Shown: positions 44,369 through 52,549 of the stretch, piece after piece
How the letters are laid out: every line of letters starts with the position of its first letter
How positions within the stretch are numbered: the first letter of the stretch is position 1
NCBI GenBank assembly: GCA_016718275.1
Contig: JADKEA010000011.1
Coordinates: 1 to 64,000, forward strand
Direction of reading: 5' to 3'
DNA: 64,000 nt
From: Candidatus Villigracilis affinis
Lineage (GTDB): Bacteria; Chloroflexota; Anaerolineae; Anaerolineales; Villigracilaceae
The notes under the pieces: generated by a model
What the model was told of the DNA's origin: nothing
Database searches by the model: none
The model's input: the letters and a program-made list of their open reading frames with translations, nothing else
Position numbers and translations under genes: made by a program

Positions 44369-45673
44369 TCAATGCGCGGCAGGGCGGGAAGTCTCTTTCG
44401 AAGAAAGGATCGGCTCAACGGTTGGGGCAAGCTCCCAGGCACGCAGCCCTTTGCGGAAGAAGAACATGAGTCCCGCGCCTGTAAACAGGCAAAGCGAGTT
44501 GATCAAAATGGCATTTTGCGTACCGAGATGTTCCGCGCTGTAACCGATGGCAATGGATGCCAGCGGCTGGAGGCCAAAGGTGATCATCGTAAACAAACTG
44601 ATAATGCGCGCGCGCATATTAGGAGGAGACATGAGCTGCAGCACGCCCAGACCTGTCGTCAGTACGAGCGGCGCGCCGAGGCTGATGCAAAAGATGACCG
44701 CCATCGACAACGGCAGCCATGTGGAATTGGATAGCAAAAAGAAGAAGGTTCCCATCCAGGCTGCTGCGCCGCTGACGATAAGTCCAATACGTTTGGCGGC
44801 TTGTGAGAGTGGAAGCAGAACCAGTGTGGAGATCAACGCGCCTGCGCCTGATGAAGCGAACAGCAATCCATAAGTCTGCGAATCGCCGTTCAAGACATGG
44901 TCAGCCACAGAGGGGAGAATGTTGAAGACGGAGAGCCCAAAGAAGGTCACGAGAGTGGCGAAGACCATCAAATCCACCATGCGCGGCTGCGCGCGAATGA
45001 ATTCCACCGTCTCACGGAATTGTCCACGTGCACTTCCCCGAGAATGACTCGCCTGCTGAGAACGCACCATGAAAATGCTGATCAGCACCACAAGGAAACT
45101 CGCGCCGTTGATCCAGAATGCGGGAGCGGTTCCAACGACTTTCAGCAAAACACCAGCAATGGCAGGACCCAGCATGCGTGCAACCTGCAAGCCCATGATG
45201 TTAAGTGTAATGGCCTGACGCACCTGCCCCATGCCAGAGAGATCGCCGATGAAAGCCTGTTGAGCGGGGAAATCCAGTGCATTGACGATACCGAGGATGA
45301 AAGAAAACAGGTAGATATGCCAGATCTGCACCAGGTTTGTCTGGACGAGAAATGCGAGGGAAAATGCCAGGATCATGGCAATGGCCTGCGTGGCAAGCAG
45401 GATAAAGCGTCGATTGAAGCGGTCGGCAATTCCTCCCGCCCACGGAGCGAGCAAAAAGAGCGGTAGCGTGTTCAACATCACGACGATACCGAGGGAGCTT
45501 TCAGACTGGGTCAGTTCCCACACCACCCAACTCTGCGCCGTGGACTGCATCCACGTGCCAAGCAGGGAAACGGCCTGTCCGCCGAGGTAAATGCGTAAAT
45601 TGCGATTTTTGAGCGGCGAAAAGCTTTTGGTGTAGGTTTGTAAAAGAGAGGGACGTTCGGTATAGTCGGTCAA
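44369..45673 (-). CDS. MFS transporter (EntS-like exporter)
   Basis: 434 residues with 11-12 membrane helices. The MFS motif A-like GGIADRFNRRFILL sits after the second helix, and the opening YLGGQAVSLLGTWMQSTAQSW is typical of the EntS/TetV subgroup of exporters. The second half has PLSQAAKRIGL and LMSPPNMRARIISLF. It probably exports a small molecule or drug; neighbours do not reveal the cargo. It interrupts the yqeB to yqeC stretch on the opposite strand. Confidence 0.88.
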   Translation of the reverse strand: MTDYTERPSLLQTYTKSFSPLKNRNLRIYLGGQAVSLLGTWMQSTAQSWVVWELTQSESSLGIVVMLNTLPLFLLAPWAGGIADRFNRRFILLATQAIAMILAFSLAFLVQTNLVQIWHIYLFSFILGIVNALDFPAQQAFIGDLSGMGQVRQAITLNIMGLQVARMLGPAIAGVLLKVVGTAPAFWINGASFLVVLISIFMVRSQQASHSRGSARGQFRETVEFIRAQPRMVDLMVFATLVTFFGLSVFNILPSVADHVLNGDSQTYGLLFASSGAGALISTLVLLPLSQAAKRIGLIVSGAAAWMGTFFFLLSNSTWLPLSMAVIFCISLGAPLVLTTGLGVLQLMSPPNMRARIISLFTMITFGLQPLASIAIGYSAEHLGTQNAILINSLCLFTGAGLMFFFRKGLRAWELAPTVEPILSSKETSRPAAH

Positions 45674-45760
45674 TTCAGGGAATCCTTCAATTCAAAGATT
45701 TGTTTTGGACGAATGGCAGGGTGGGATTCTTACAATGAAAGTAAGGACAAAGGCTTATTG

Positions 45761-45766
45761 TATAAT
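45761..45766 (+). promoter_or_regulatory. -10 element (TATAAT) for the PC4/YdbC-like gene
   Basis: TATAAT lies 74 bases before the ATG at 45840, with no clear -35. An AAGGAG ribosome-binding site precedes the ATG. Confidence 0.4.
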
Positions 45767-45839
45767 CGAAATCATAAACAGTCATTCAAAGTATGCCAGT
45801 TCAACTTTATTAAAACCAGTCCAAATCAAGGAGTAAGCC

Positions 45840-46061
45840 ATGTCTGAGATCAAATACGAAATCGTCAAAAAAGTCGGAAGCTTGTCCTCATCTGCTTCTG
45901 GATGGGCGAAGGAACTCAACCTCATCAGTTGGAACGACCGCGAACCAAAATATGACCTGCGAGATTGGTCTGCCGATCACGAAAAAATGGGCAAAGGCGT
46001 AACCTTGTCCAAAGAAGAGTTGATCGCGCTAAGAGAATTGTTGAACAGTATGGATCTTTAG
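45840..46061 (+). CDS. PC4/YdbC-like single-stranded DNA-binding protein
   Basis: 73 residues matching the YdbC/PC4 fold: KVGSLSSSASGWAKELNLISW, then YDLRDWSADHEKMGKGVTL and a closing helix SKEELIALRELLNSMD. The conserved W-x-x-E-L and YDLRDW-x-x-D blocks are typical. PC4-like proteins bind single-stranded DNA and may affect transcription or repair. A tiny membrane ORF follows 30 bases later on the same strand. Confidence 0.88.
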   Translation: MSEIKYEIVKKVGSLSSSASGWAKELNLISWNDREPKYDLRDWSADHEKMGKGVTLSKEELIALRELLNSMDL

Positions 46062-46091
46062 AAAAACCGTGAAGGAACTGGAAAGAGCATC

Positions 46092-46229
46092 ATGCCGCCA
46101 AAATATAAAAAACAGCGATCCCACACTCCCGCCTGGCTGGATACGCTCATCGTCTGGTTTGAACTGATCGGACTGATCGGTGTCATTCTTTCGGGGATCT
46201 ATACACTGTTCACCTGGATTTCCAGCTAG
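46092..46229 (+). CDS. Small membrane peptide (45 residues)
   Basis: MPPKYKKQRSHTPAW followed by one hydrophobic helix (LIGLIGVILSGIYTLFTWIS) and a stop at 46227-46229. A basic N-terminus and a single helix make a plausible small membrane protein, with a GAAGGAACTGGAAAG leader 15 bases before the ATG. It is bounded by a terminator at 46248. No family is recognised, and it could be a chance open frame. Confidence 0.5.
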   Translation: MPPKYKKQRSHTPAWLDTLIVWFELIGLIGVILSGIYTLFTWISS

Positions 46230-46247
46230 AAAAAAAGACGGATAAAA

Positions 46248-46276
46248 ACAACGGCCGCCTGTTTGGCGGCCGTTGT
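46248..46276. terminator. Terminator between convergent genes
   Basis: ACAACGGCCGCC (46248-46259), loop TGTTT, GGCGGCCGTTGT (46265-46276). It is followed by a T-rich stretch after a few bases on the plus strand and by TTTTTATC on the minus strand. Confidence 0.65.
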
Positions 46277-46279
46277 ACA

Positions 46280-47176
46280 TCACTTTTTCTGGAGCATTTC
46301 CCGGTCAAACACAGATGGATTGGTGTACAGTCCTTCGCGCAGATAAGATCGAGCAATATCGATATCTCTCAAGATTTGATTGATATCTTCATATTCGAAG
46401 TCGCATAACAAAACGCCGAGATTGGTGCGCAGATTCATGCCATAGTCATTGGTTTCGAGAAATTTCCGCATACTATCTCGTACACGCCCCGCGATACGGA
46501 GCGGCACTTCAGGGCTGGGAATCTCTTCGATGAGGGTCAGAAAAAACTCATTGTCCAGTGACCAGGCCATGGTGTCGGTTGGGCGAAGCGTGGCCTTAAA
46601 ATGATCCGCCAGTTTGCGGAAGAAACTATTCACTTCCTCGGGCGGCATCTTCAATTTCAATTCATTGATCTTGGACACATCCGCGAATAGAACGCCAAAT
46701 TGACGGAACTCGGCCTGCTTGATCCTCTCCAGCGCAAAAGTCAGGCGGATCTTGAAAAATGGGAAGGTGTACAACCCCGTCACCTTGTCGTGCACCGATT
46801 CGCTCAAACCGCCCTGCGTAGCCTGCAAACGCTGAACAAGGCTGCTCAACTGGTGAATGTCTACAGGTTTGAGCAGGAGCAGGTCTGGCTCCACAGGCAG
46901 GCTATCGGCGTAAGGCGCGTAGGCTGTAATGACCACTACGGGCACATTTTTTAACCTGTCATCGGCACGCATGCGCGACAAAATTTCGATGCCAGACATA
47001 CCCGGCAATTGCAGATCCAACAAAACGATGTTCGGCTGGAATCCCTCGAGGCGGCTCATTGCCTCTTTGCCGTTCAACATGATCTCGGTCTGATAACCCG
47101 CAACATCAAGCACATGCCGAAACAGGGCCACAATATCCCGATCATCTTCCACGATAAGCGCGGTTGGTTTGCTCAA
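46280..47176 (-). CDS. Response regulator: receiver plus degenerate GGDEF domain
   Basis: 298 residues. The receiver (1-125) is complete: acidic pair in LIVEDDRDIVALF, phospho-acceptor in IVLLDLQLPGMSGIEIL, Thr in VVVITAYAPY, Lys in LLLLKPVDI. Residues about 130-290 resemble a GGDEF domain (DKVTGLYTFPFFKIRL, FGVLFADVSKINELK), but the signature reads SLDNEFF instead of GGDEF. It therefore should not make cyclic di-GMP and may instead bind a partner or GTP. No kinase gene adjoins it. Confidence 0.85.
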   Translation of the reverse strand: MSKPTALIVEDDRDIVALFRHVLDVAGYQTEIMLNGKEAMSRLEGFQPNIVLLDLQLPGMSGIEILSRMRADDRLKNVPVVVITAYAPYADSLPVEPDLLLLKPVDIHQLSSLVQRLQATQGGLSESVHDKVTGLYTFPFFKIRLTFALERIKQAEFRQFGVLFADVSKINELKLKMPPEEVNSFFRKLADHFKATLRPTDTMAWSLDNEFFLTLIEEIPSPEVPLRIAGRVRDSMRKFLETNDYGMNLRTNLGVLLCDFEYEDINQILRDIDIARSYLREGLYTNPSVFDREMLQKK

Positions 47177-47301
47177 AGCCCACTACCTTTCCAGTCAAAA
47201 AAAGAAAAAAAGCGCAACGATTAAAACCAATTATACAATCTCAGACAAGAAAAAAGCGATAATAAATTTTATTGCAATACTTCTGCTTTACAATAGCACA
47301 T

Positions 47302-48663
47302 ATGGACCTCGCACAAGCCCTGCGCTTTAATCACGTTCCCGCATCATATCACACCGTAAGCCTGGTCGGTGCGGGGGGGAAAACCACCGCCCTGTTTCAG
47401 CTCGGAGAGGAACTCGTTCGTCGCGGCGCGCAATCAGTCATTCTCACAAACACCACCCACCTCGGAGCCTGGCAGGTGTCACTTGCAGAACAGCATATCA
47501 TTGCAACTGACCTGAATGCGCTCAAGGAAATTCCGCCTCACGGGGTTATCCTTGTTACTGGAGATTTTGATAACGACAGAGCGACTCCCGTTGACAAAAT
47601 TATTTTGAATTGGCTACGCGAATATTGCGAGGGAAAAAATATTCCCCTGCTCATCGAGGCCGACGGGTCACGCCAAAAATCCTTGAAGGCCCCCGCCGCA
47701 CATGAGCCGCCCATTCCCGAATTCACAGATACGGTGATTGTCGTTGCTGGGCTTGGCACACTTGGAAAGCCGCTCACCGATGAACACGTCCATCGCGCAG
47801 AAATATTTTCACAACTTGGCGGCTTGCCGTTAAACCAAATCATCACTCCCGATACACTTGGCCGTGTCCTCGCTCACCCGCAAGGCGGGCTGAAAAATAT
47901 CCCACCCCATGCGCGGCGCGTTGTTTTGCTCAATCAAGCCGACACGCCCGAATTGCAATCCATCGGCGGGAACATGGCACGCGCGCTGCTCGATCAATTT
48001 GATGCGGTTATCGTCGGTGCTCTACAAAAAAACAGTTTGCAAACTTTTGAACATACCGCAGGAATCATCCTCGCCGCTGGCAAATCGACTCGCTTTGGGT
48101 CACCGAAACAATTATTGGATTGGAAGGGCAAGCCATTCGTGCGACAGGTTGCCGAAACCGCGCTTCAATCTGGACTGTGGCCTGTTGTGGTCGTCACAGG
48201 CGCATTCGCCGCTGACGTTGAATCTGCCCTAAACGGACTCCCCGTAAATATCGTCCACAACGCAGAGTTTGCACAAGGACAGAGCACATCCATCCGCGCA
48301 GGGATCAATTCATTTCCCCCATCGCCTCGTTGGGGAGAACGGGCAGGAGTCGGCGCCGCCATTTTCCTCCTCGCTGACCAGCCGCAAATCCCAGCGGATG
48401 TAATTCGCGCATTAGTGGAGTCACACACCCAGGGGATGTACCCCATTATTGCGCCGCTGGTACTGGAAGAACGACGCGCCAACCCGGTGCTGTTCGACCG
48501 AGTCACGTTCCCCGACCTGCTCAAGATCACGGGCGATGTCGGCGGACGGGCGATTTTCTCGAATTACAAAGTAGAATACATGCCATGGCATGATGACAGA
48601 TTGTTGCTCGATGTGGATAAACCTGAAGACTATCAAAGATTGGTTGAAGATGAGACTTTATAA
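47302..48663 (+). CDS. YqeC - MocA fusion for molybdenum hydroxylase maturation
   Basis: 453 residues. The first half (about 1-245) is YqeC: P-loop-like VSLVGAGGKTTALFQLGEEL, VILTNTTHLG, LLIEADGSRQKSLKAPAAHEPPIP and VVVAGLGTLGKPL. The second half (about 250-453) is a MobA-like nucleotidyltransferase: IILAAGKSTRFGSPKQLLDW, VVVVTGAF, FAQGQSTSIRAGI, LLADQPQIP, NPVLF and LLLDVDKPEDY. This fits a MocA-type cytidylyltransferase that makes molybdopterin cytosine dinucleotide. The stretch SFPPSPRWGERAGVGA between RAGIN and AIFLLADQP looks like an inserted repeat. ATG at 47302 is preferred over the open frame from 47272. Confidence 0.88.
   Translation: MDLAQALRFNHVPASYHTVSLVGAGGKTTALFQLGEELVRRGAQSVILTNTTHLGAWQVSLAEQHIIATDLNALKEIPPHGVILVTGDFDNDRATPVDKIILNWLREYCEGKNIPLLIEADGSRQKSLKAPAAHEPPIPEFTDTVIVVAGLGTLGKPLTDEHVHRAEIFSQLGGLPLNQIITPDTLGRVLAHPQGGLKNIPPHARRVVLLNQADTPELQSIGGNMARALLDQFDAVIVGALQKNSLQTFEHTAGIILAAGKSTRFGSPKQLLDWKGKPFVRQVAETALQSGLWPVVVVTGAFAADVESALNGLPVNIVHNAEFAQGQSTSIRAGINSFPPSPRWGERAGVGAAIFLLADQPQIPADVIRALVESHTQGMYPIIAPLVLEERRANPVLFDRVTFPDLLKITGDVGGRAIFSNYKVEYMPWHDDRLLLDVDKPEDYQRLVEDETL
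48311..48356 (+). repeat. In-frame insertion of a GC-rich repeat in the MocA domain
   Basis: Bases coding for SFPPSPRWGERAGVGA interrupt a conserved MocA strand (RAGIN before, AIFLLADQP after). The same words (SPRWGERAGVG-like) are typical translations of GC-rich dispersed repeats seen in many bacterial genomes. The insert keeps the frame. Confidence 0.5.
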
Positions 48664-48675
48664 AAGAGGTATTAA

Positions 48676-49254
48676 ATGATCAGTGCCATTGTGCTCGCTG
48701 CAGGCACATCGAAACGCATGGGCGAACCGAAGATGCTTATGCCGTGGGGCAAAAGCACGGTGCTGCAAACGGTGATCTCCACGCTGCAGGCATCAAGCGT
48801 AAACGATATTATCGTTGTCACAGGCGGGGCAAGGCAACAGGTGGAAACGCTGATTGGGAAAACAGTCCAAACCATTTTCAACGCGGAATATGAAAAGAGC
48901 GAAATGCTAAGCTCGATCCAGCTGGGTTTGTCGGTGAAAATGCATGAGGCGAGCGCAGCGCTCATTTGTCTCGGCGACCAGCCCCAAATCAAGGAAAGAA
49001 CCGTGCGCAGCGTCTGCGAAGCATTCCTCAAGAACAAGGCACAGATCGTGGTGCCGAGCTACGAAATGCAGCGCGGACATCCCTGGCTGGTGGCTCGTCC
49101 ACTTTGGGATGAATTGCTGGAGATGAAACCGCCGCATACACCGCGCGAGTTTTTGAAAAAGCATGCGCGCAAGATCCAATATGTAATCGTGGATACGCCA
49201 AGCATTATCGAAGATATCGACACTCCCGAGGACTACTTGAAACACAAACCGTGA
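48676..49254 (+). CDS. MocA-like nucleotidyltransferase
   Basis: 192 residues of a MobA/MocA-type NTP transferase. Nucleotide-binding IVLAAGTSKRMGEPKMLMPW (residues 4-23), IIVVTGGARQQVE, EYEKSEMLSSIQLGL, ICLGDQPQI and RGHPWLVARPLWDELL, ending VIVDTPSIIEDIDTPEDY. Probable role: attaching CMP to molybdopterin, or a related transfer. It lies 12 bases after the YqeC-MocA fusion, so the two are co-transcribed and this is a second MocA paralogue. GAGGTATTAAATG provides the start. Confidence 0.88.
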   Translation: MISAIVLAAGTSKRMGEPKMLMPWGKSTVLQTVISTLQASSVNDIIVVTGGARQQVETLIGKTVQTIFNAEYEKSEMLSSIQLGLSVKMHEASAALICLGDQPQIKERTVRSVCEAFLKNKAQIVVPSYEMQRGHPWLVARPLWDELLEMKPPHTPREFLKKHARKIQYVIVDTPSIIEDIDTPEDYLKHKP

Positions 49255-49286
49255 CGTGCTATTGTGAATATGCAAAGGAGGCTGGC

Positions 49287-49565
49287 ATGTCTGACCTGAC
49301 CTTGATCGCCGAAGATATTCTCAATACCATGCACGCCCTGGAAGATGCACACATCGCCGCACAGGAACTGCGCGAAAAAACGGATCATGTCGCATTCGAT
49401 GCGTTTCGCGCCAAAATGCTTGAATTACACGAACGCCTCAGTCAGCTCAAAATGGTGCTGGATAATGAAGAAGCCTTCGCCGTGGACGAATTGGCCGACT
49501 TCTTCAGCAAAGCCTACACCAATCACCGCGCCGATTACCGACGCACCCCGCGCATGAATGGGTAA
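49287..49565 (+). CDS. Small helical protein of unknown function
   Basis: 92 residues from MSDLTLIAEDILNTMHALED. Three predicted amphipathic helices (AHIAAQELREKTDHVAFDAF, MLELHERLSQLKMVLDNEE, FAVDELADFFSKAY) and a basic end (NHRADYRRTPRMNG). No known motif. The ATG is preceded by AAAGGAGG, a very strong ribosome-binding site, which makes the gene convincing. It is separated from the MocA gene by about 30 bases. The family and role are unknown. Confidence 0.6.
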   Translation: MSDLTLIAEDILNTMHALEDAHIAAQELREKTDHVAFDAFRAKMLELHERLSQLKMVLDNEEAFAVDELADFFSKAYTNHRADYRRTPRMNG

Positions 49566-49615
49566 GTTGTAAGGGGATACGGCGCATTTATATTCACTTA
49601 TCAATCAAATCACAA

Positions 49616-49644
49616 TTGACAATCTGTCTTACAAAAGATACACT
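49616..49644 (+). promoter_or_regulatory. Sigma-70 promoter for the lipid kinase gene
   Basis: TTGACA (49616-49621), 17-base spacer, TACACT (49639-49644). Transcription would start near 49651 and leave a leader of about 22 bases before the GTG at 49673. The CGGGAG near 49661 is the ribosome-binding site. Confidence 0.65.
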
Positions 49645-49672
49645 CGCCTCCATTCCATATCGGGAGCGAACC

Positions 49673-50593
49673 GTGAAGTATTACATCATTGTCAATCCAA
49701 TTTCGGGGCGGGGCCTCGGCGAAAGATCCATACAACAAATCGAATCCAGCCTGCGTGAAAACGGGCTGGATTTTAAGCTGGTACGCACCGAGCGTATCTG
49801 GCATGCCGCAGACCTGGCTGAAGGTGCGGCACGCGATGGCTACGATGTGATCGTGTGTGCCAGCGGCGACGGCACCATCAACGAGTCCATCAATGGCATC
49901 ATGAAAGCCCGCAAGGACGGCCACACCAAAAGCGCATTCACGGCGCTCAGCATCGGCACAGGCAACGATTTCTCAGGCGGCACGGGCATCCCCACAAATC
50001 TCAACGACAGCCTGAAATCACTTATCGCAAATAAACGTAAAAAGATCGATATCGGTTTTGTCAAAGGCGGCGATTATCCCGAAGGCCGCTATTTTGGCAA
50101 CGGCATCGGCGTCGGTTTTGATGCAGCCGTTGGCAACGAAGCCATCAAGGTCCGCTGGACACGCGGCCTGCCCGCCTATCTCATCGGCGTGGTCAAAACC
50201 GTTTTCCTTTATTACAATCCCGCGCAGGTCGAGATCGTTCTTGACAATCAGGAAACCATCAAACAAGTTTCGCTGATGATCTCCGTGATGAACGGTCGGC
50301 GCATGGGCGGCGGTTTTCAAATGGCCCCCGAAAGCCAGCCCGACGACGGCTTCTTCGATCTGTGCATCGCGGAGACTGCCTCCAAGGGGCGCATTCTCAT
50401 GCTCATTCCCCATTTCATCCGCGGGACTCAAATGACCCAACCCGAAGTAAAAATGCGACGCGCTAAAAAGGTCTCGATCAAATCGCTGGATACGACTTTC
50501 CCTGCGCACGCCGACGGGGAATTCATCTGCCTCAGCGGTTCAGAGTTGACCCTTGAACTGCTCCCGCGTGAATTGGAAATTATCTGCGCCTAA
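49673..50593 (+). CDS. Diacylglycerol/lipid kinase family protein
   Basis: 306 residues from a GTG start, KYYIIVNPISGRGLGE. The diacylglycerol kinase catalytic domain has the ATP-binding VCASGDGTINESINGI (GGDGT-type) and LSIGTGNDFS. The C-terminal beta-rich domain follows (FGNGIGVGFDAAVGNE, MMISVMNGRRMGGGFQMAP, DGEFICL). It phosphorylates diacylglycerol or a related lipid at the membrane and links to the PlsC and CDP-alcohol transferase genes next door. GTG at 49673 is chosen because codons upstream overlap the promoter. Confidence 0.88.
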   Translation: MKYYIIVNPISGRGLGERSIQQIESSLRENGLDFKLVRTERIWHAADLAEGAARDGYDVIVCASGDGTINESINGIMKARKDGHTKSAFTALSIGTGNDFSGGTGIPTNLNDSLKSLIANKRKKIDIGFVKGGDYPEGRYFGNGIGVGFDAAVGNEAIKVRWTRGLPAYLIGVVKTVFLYYNPAQVEIVLDNQETIKQVSLMISVMNGRRMGGGFQMAPESQPDDGFFDLCIAETASKGRILMLIPHFIRGTQMTQPEVKMRRAKKVSIKSLDTTFPAHADGEFICLSGSELTLELLPRELEIICA

Positions 50594-50599
50594 GCCGTT

Positions 50600-51280
50600 A
50601 TGAATTTCTCACTACACCTCATCACTTTCATTCTGCGCGTTTACTTCCGCCTCACCCTGCGCCTGGATGCCCGCGGCATGGAGAAGGTCCCTGCGCAAGG
50701 GCCGTTGATCATCATCTCCAATCACACAGGGCAGATCGAAGTGCCTGTCCTCGCCACGTTGTTACAGCCGCGCAAGATCACGGGCTGGGCAAAAGCTGAA
50801 GCCTTCGAAAATCCGTTTTTGCGCTGGGTCTTCGGGGCCTGGGGAATTATCCCCGTCCATCGCGGTGAAGCGGATATCAAATCGCTCAAACTGGCCTTGC
50901 GTTCCATCGAAAAGGGATTGATCTTCGGCATCGCGCCCGAAGGGACACGTAATTACACGGGCAAATTAAAACGCGCCCTGCCTGGCGCGGTGACTCTTGC
51001 CCTGCACTCTGGCGCGACTATCATCCCGATCGCACATTGGGGCGGAGAGGTGTATCTCAAGAATTTGAAGAAATTCAAACGCTCCGATTTTCATCTGCGC
51101 GTGGGCGAACCCTTCACAATTGACACAAAGGGTGTCAAGGTCAGCGCTGAATTGCGCCAACAGATCGTGGATGAGATGATGGTGCAGCTTGCGCTTTTGC
51201 TGCCCGAGGAGTATCGCGGCGAATATACGGAATTGTGCAAGATAGAGACGCAATTTATCAAAAAACAAAACGCGGACTGA
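50600..51280 (+). CDS. 1-acylglycerol-3-phosphate acyltransferase (PlsC family)
   Basis: 226 residues of the PlsC acyltransferase fold, which acylates lysophosphatidate during phospholipid synthesis. The catalytic HX4D motif reads SNHTGQIEVPV, so the Asp is replaced by Glu. The second motif is GIAPEGTRNYTGKLK (EGTR) and the third IPIAHWGGEV. A hydrophobic N-terminus (HLITFILRVYFRLTL) docks it to the membrane. It starts six bases after the kinase-like gene. The stop codon lies inside the following terminator hairpin. Confidence 0.85.
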   Translation: MNFSLHLITFILRVYFRLTLRLDARGMEKVPAQGPLIIISNHTGQIEVPVLATLLQPRKITGWAKAEAFENPFLRWVFGAWGIIPVHRGEADIKSLKLALRSIEKGLIFGIAPEGTRNYTGKLKRALPGAVTLALHSGATIIPIAHWGGEVYLKNLKKFKRSDFHLRVGEPFTIDTKGVKVSAELRQQIVDEMMVQLALLLPEEYRGEYTELCKIETQFIKKQNAD

Positions 51281-51299
51281 AAAGTCCGCGTTTTGTTTT
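51266..51299. terminator. Bidirectional terminator
   Basis: CAAAACGCGGACT (51266-51278), loop GAAA, AGTCCGCGTTTTG (51283-51295), then TTTTC. It serves the convergent PlsC and GNAT genes. Confidence 0.8.
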
Positions 51300-51728
51300 C
51301 TAAAGCTTCATTTGGTAGGCGTTCGTTTCGCGCTTTTTGAATCCCACCCGTAAATACAATCGATTTGCCGCTTCGCGCAATGGATTTGAAGTGAGCGAGA
51401 TATTGCTCGCGCCTTTTTCTTTGGCGATCTCGATGGCGCGGAGCATCAGCGCTTCGCCGATGCCCTGTCCACGGGCGGAGTTATCGACGATGACATCTTC
51501 GATGATGGAGCGGATACCTGTCGGTACTCGGTAAACGGTCAACGTGAGGGCGCCGATGATCTCGTTTTTTTCGTTACGAGCCACCATCAGCGTGGAAGAT
51601 GAATCTCGGACGAGAGCAGCCAGATCGTTAAGAGAAGGAGGCGGATTGTTATTCGTCAACTGCGGGACGAGGCGTTGAAATGCTTCGTAGAGTTCGTCAT
51701 CCGCCTTCGTTACGACATCAACTCGCAT
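51300..51728 (-). CDS. GNAT family N-acetyltransferase
   Basis: 142 residues of the GNAT fold: strand LMVARNEKNEIIGALTLTV, the acetyl-CoA loop VDNSARGQGIGEALM (R/QxxGxG/A), and the last strand TSNPLREAANRLYLRVGFKKRE. It transfers an acetyl group to an unknown amine. The start overlaps the end of the CDP-alcohol transferase gene by 11 bases, indicating coupled translation. Confidence 0.88.
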   Translation of the reverse strand: MRVDVVTKADDELYEAFQRLVPQLTNNNPPPSLNDLAALVRDSSSTLMVARNEKNEIIGALTLTVYRVPTGIRSIIEDVIVDNSARGQGIGEALMLRAIEIAKEKGASNISLTSNPLREAANRLYLRVGFKKRETNAYQMKL

Positions 51729-52446
51729 GGGTTTTATTTTTGGGTATCACGCTCAAGACGAGATAGTAACCAACATAAGCAAACGAAGCCCAGACGATCC
51801 AGGAGGGCGTATTGGGGTAAAGCAACAGACCCCAAATGCCGATGGCACCGTAGAGATAGGTGAGGCCGAGCGTGAGGTTTCGCAGGTAGCTGTTGCGGCT
51901 TGGATAAATATATTTTATGGGGATAAACACAAGGATATTAAACAGAACCAAAAAACCAAAATTCAACCAGGTCGGCAAATTCATCAACAGCATGTAAAGC
52001 GCCATGACATTCCAATAGGATGGAAAACCCTTGAAATGATGGTCGTCGGTCTTGGCGTCGGTTTGCGTGAATTGATAGGCCGAAGTGATGAGAATGGAAA
52101 ACGCGCCGATCATCTGCAAGCCGTAAGGCAGTACACCCGCTTCCATGAGAAAAAGCGCAGGCACAACCACGTAATTCAGATAATCGAGAATGTTATCGAG
52201 CAGGGCGCCGTCGACGCCGTTGGCATATTTTTTCACATCCGCCCAGCGCGCCAGCATACCGTCGAATCCATCCACCAGCATGGCAACGATCATGTAAATG
52301 ATCATCGCGCGCCAATCGTGCTCAAAGATGGCAAGCATGGCGAGGAAGCCCCAGATCGCGCCGGTGGCGGTGAAGAGATGCACTCCCCATGCGGCGATGA
52401 CGCGAAGCGGGTTGGGTTTGTTTTCTGAAATTGCGGAGGTTGTCAT
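51718..52446 (-). CDS. CDP-alcohol phosphatidyltransferase, phosphatidylcholine synthase-like
   Basis: 242 residues with about eight membrane helices. The CDP-alcohol phosphotransferase signature appears as VDGFDGMLARWADV and GVDGALLDNILDY (DGxxAR...G...D...D). The opening AAWGVHLFTATGAIWGFLAM resembles Pcs, which joins CDP-diacylglycerol and choline directly. Pcs versus another CDP-alcohol transferase is an inference from that pattern. The product would be a membrane phospholipid, consistent with the lipid kinase and PlsC genes next door. A GNAT gene follows with an 11-base overlap. Confidence 0.78.
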   Translation of the reverse strand: MTTSAISENKPNPLRVIAAWGVHLFTATGAIWGFLAMLAIFEHDWRAMIIYMIVAMLVDGFDGMLARWADVKKYANGVDGALLDNILDYLNYVVVPALFLMEAGVLPYGLQMIGAFSILITSAYQFTQTDAKTDDHHFKGFPSYWNVMALYMLLMNLPTWLNFGFLVLFNILVFIPIKYIYPSRNSYLRNLTLGLTYLYGAIGIWGLLLYPNTPSWIVWASFAYVGYYLVLSVIPKNKTHAS

Positions 52447-52549
52447 GGATTCTGTCCTTGGTTGAGGTGAAAGGTGCTGGAATTATACTCATGTCTGGGG
52501 GAAGTTGAAGGTTGCAGGTTTGGGATGGACTTGAGATTGAAGTTTTATA

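Noticed and set aside
44897..45466. Open frame opposite the MFS gene
   Set aside because: Shadow of the transporter; composition is that of antisense sequence.
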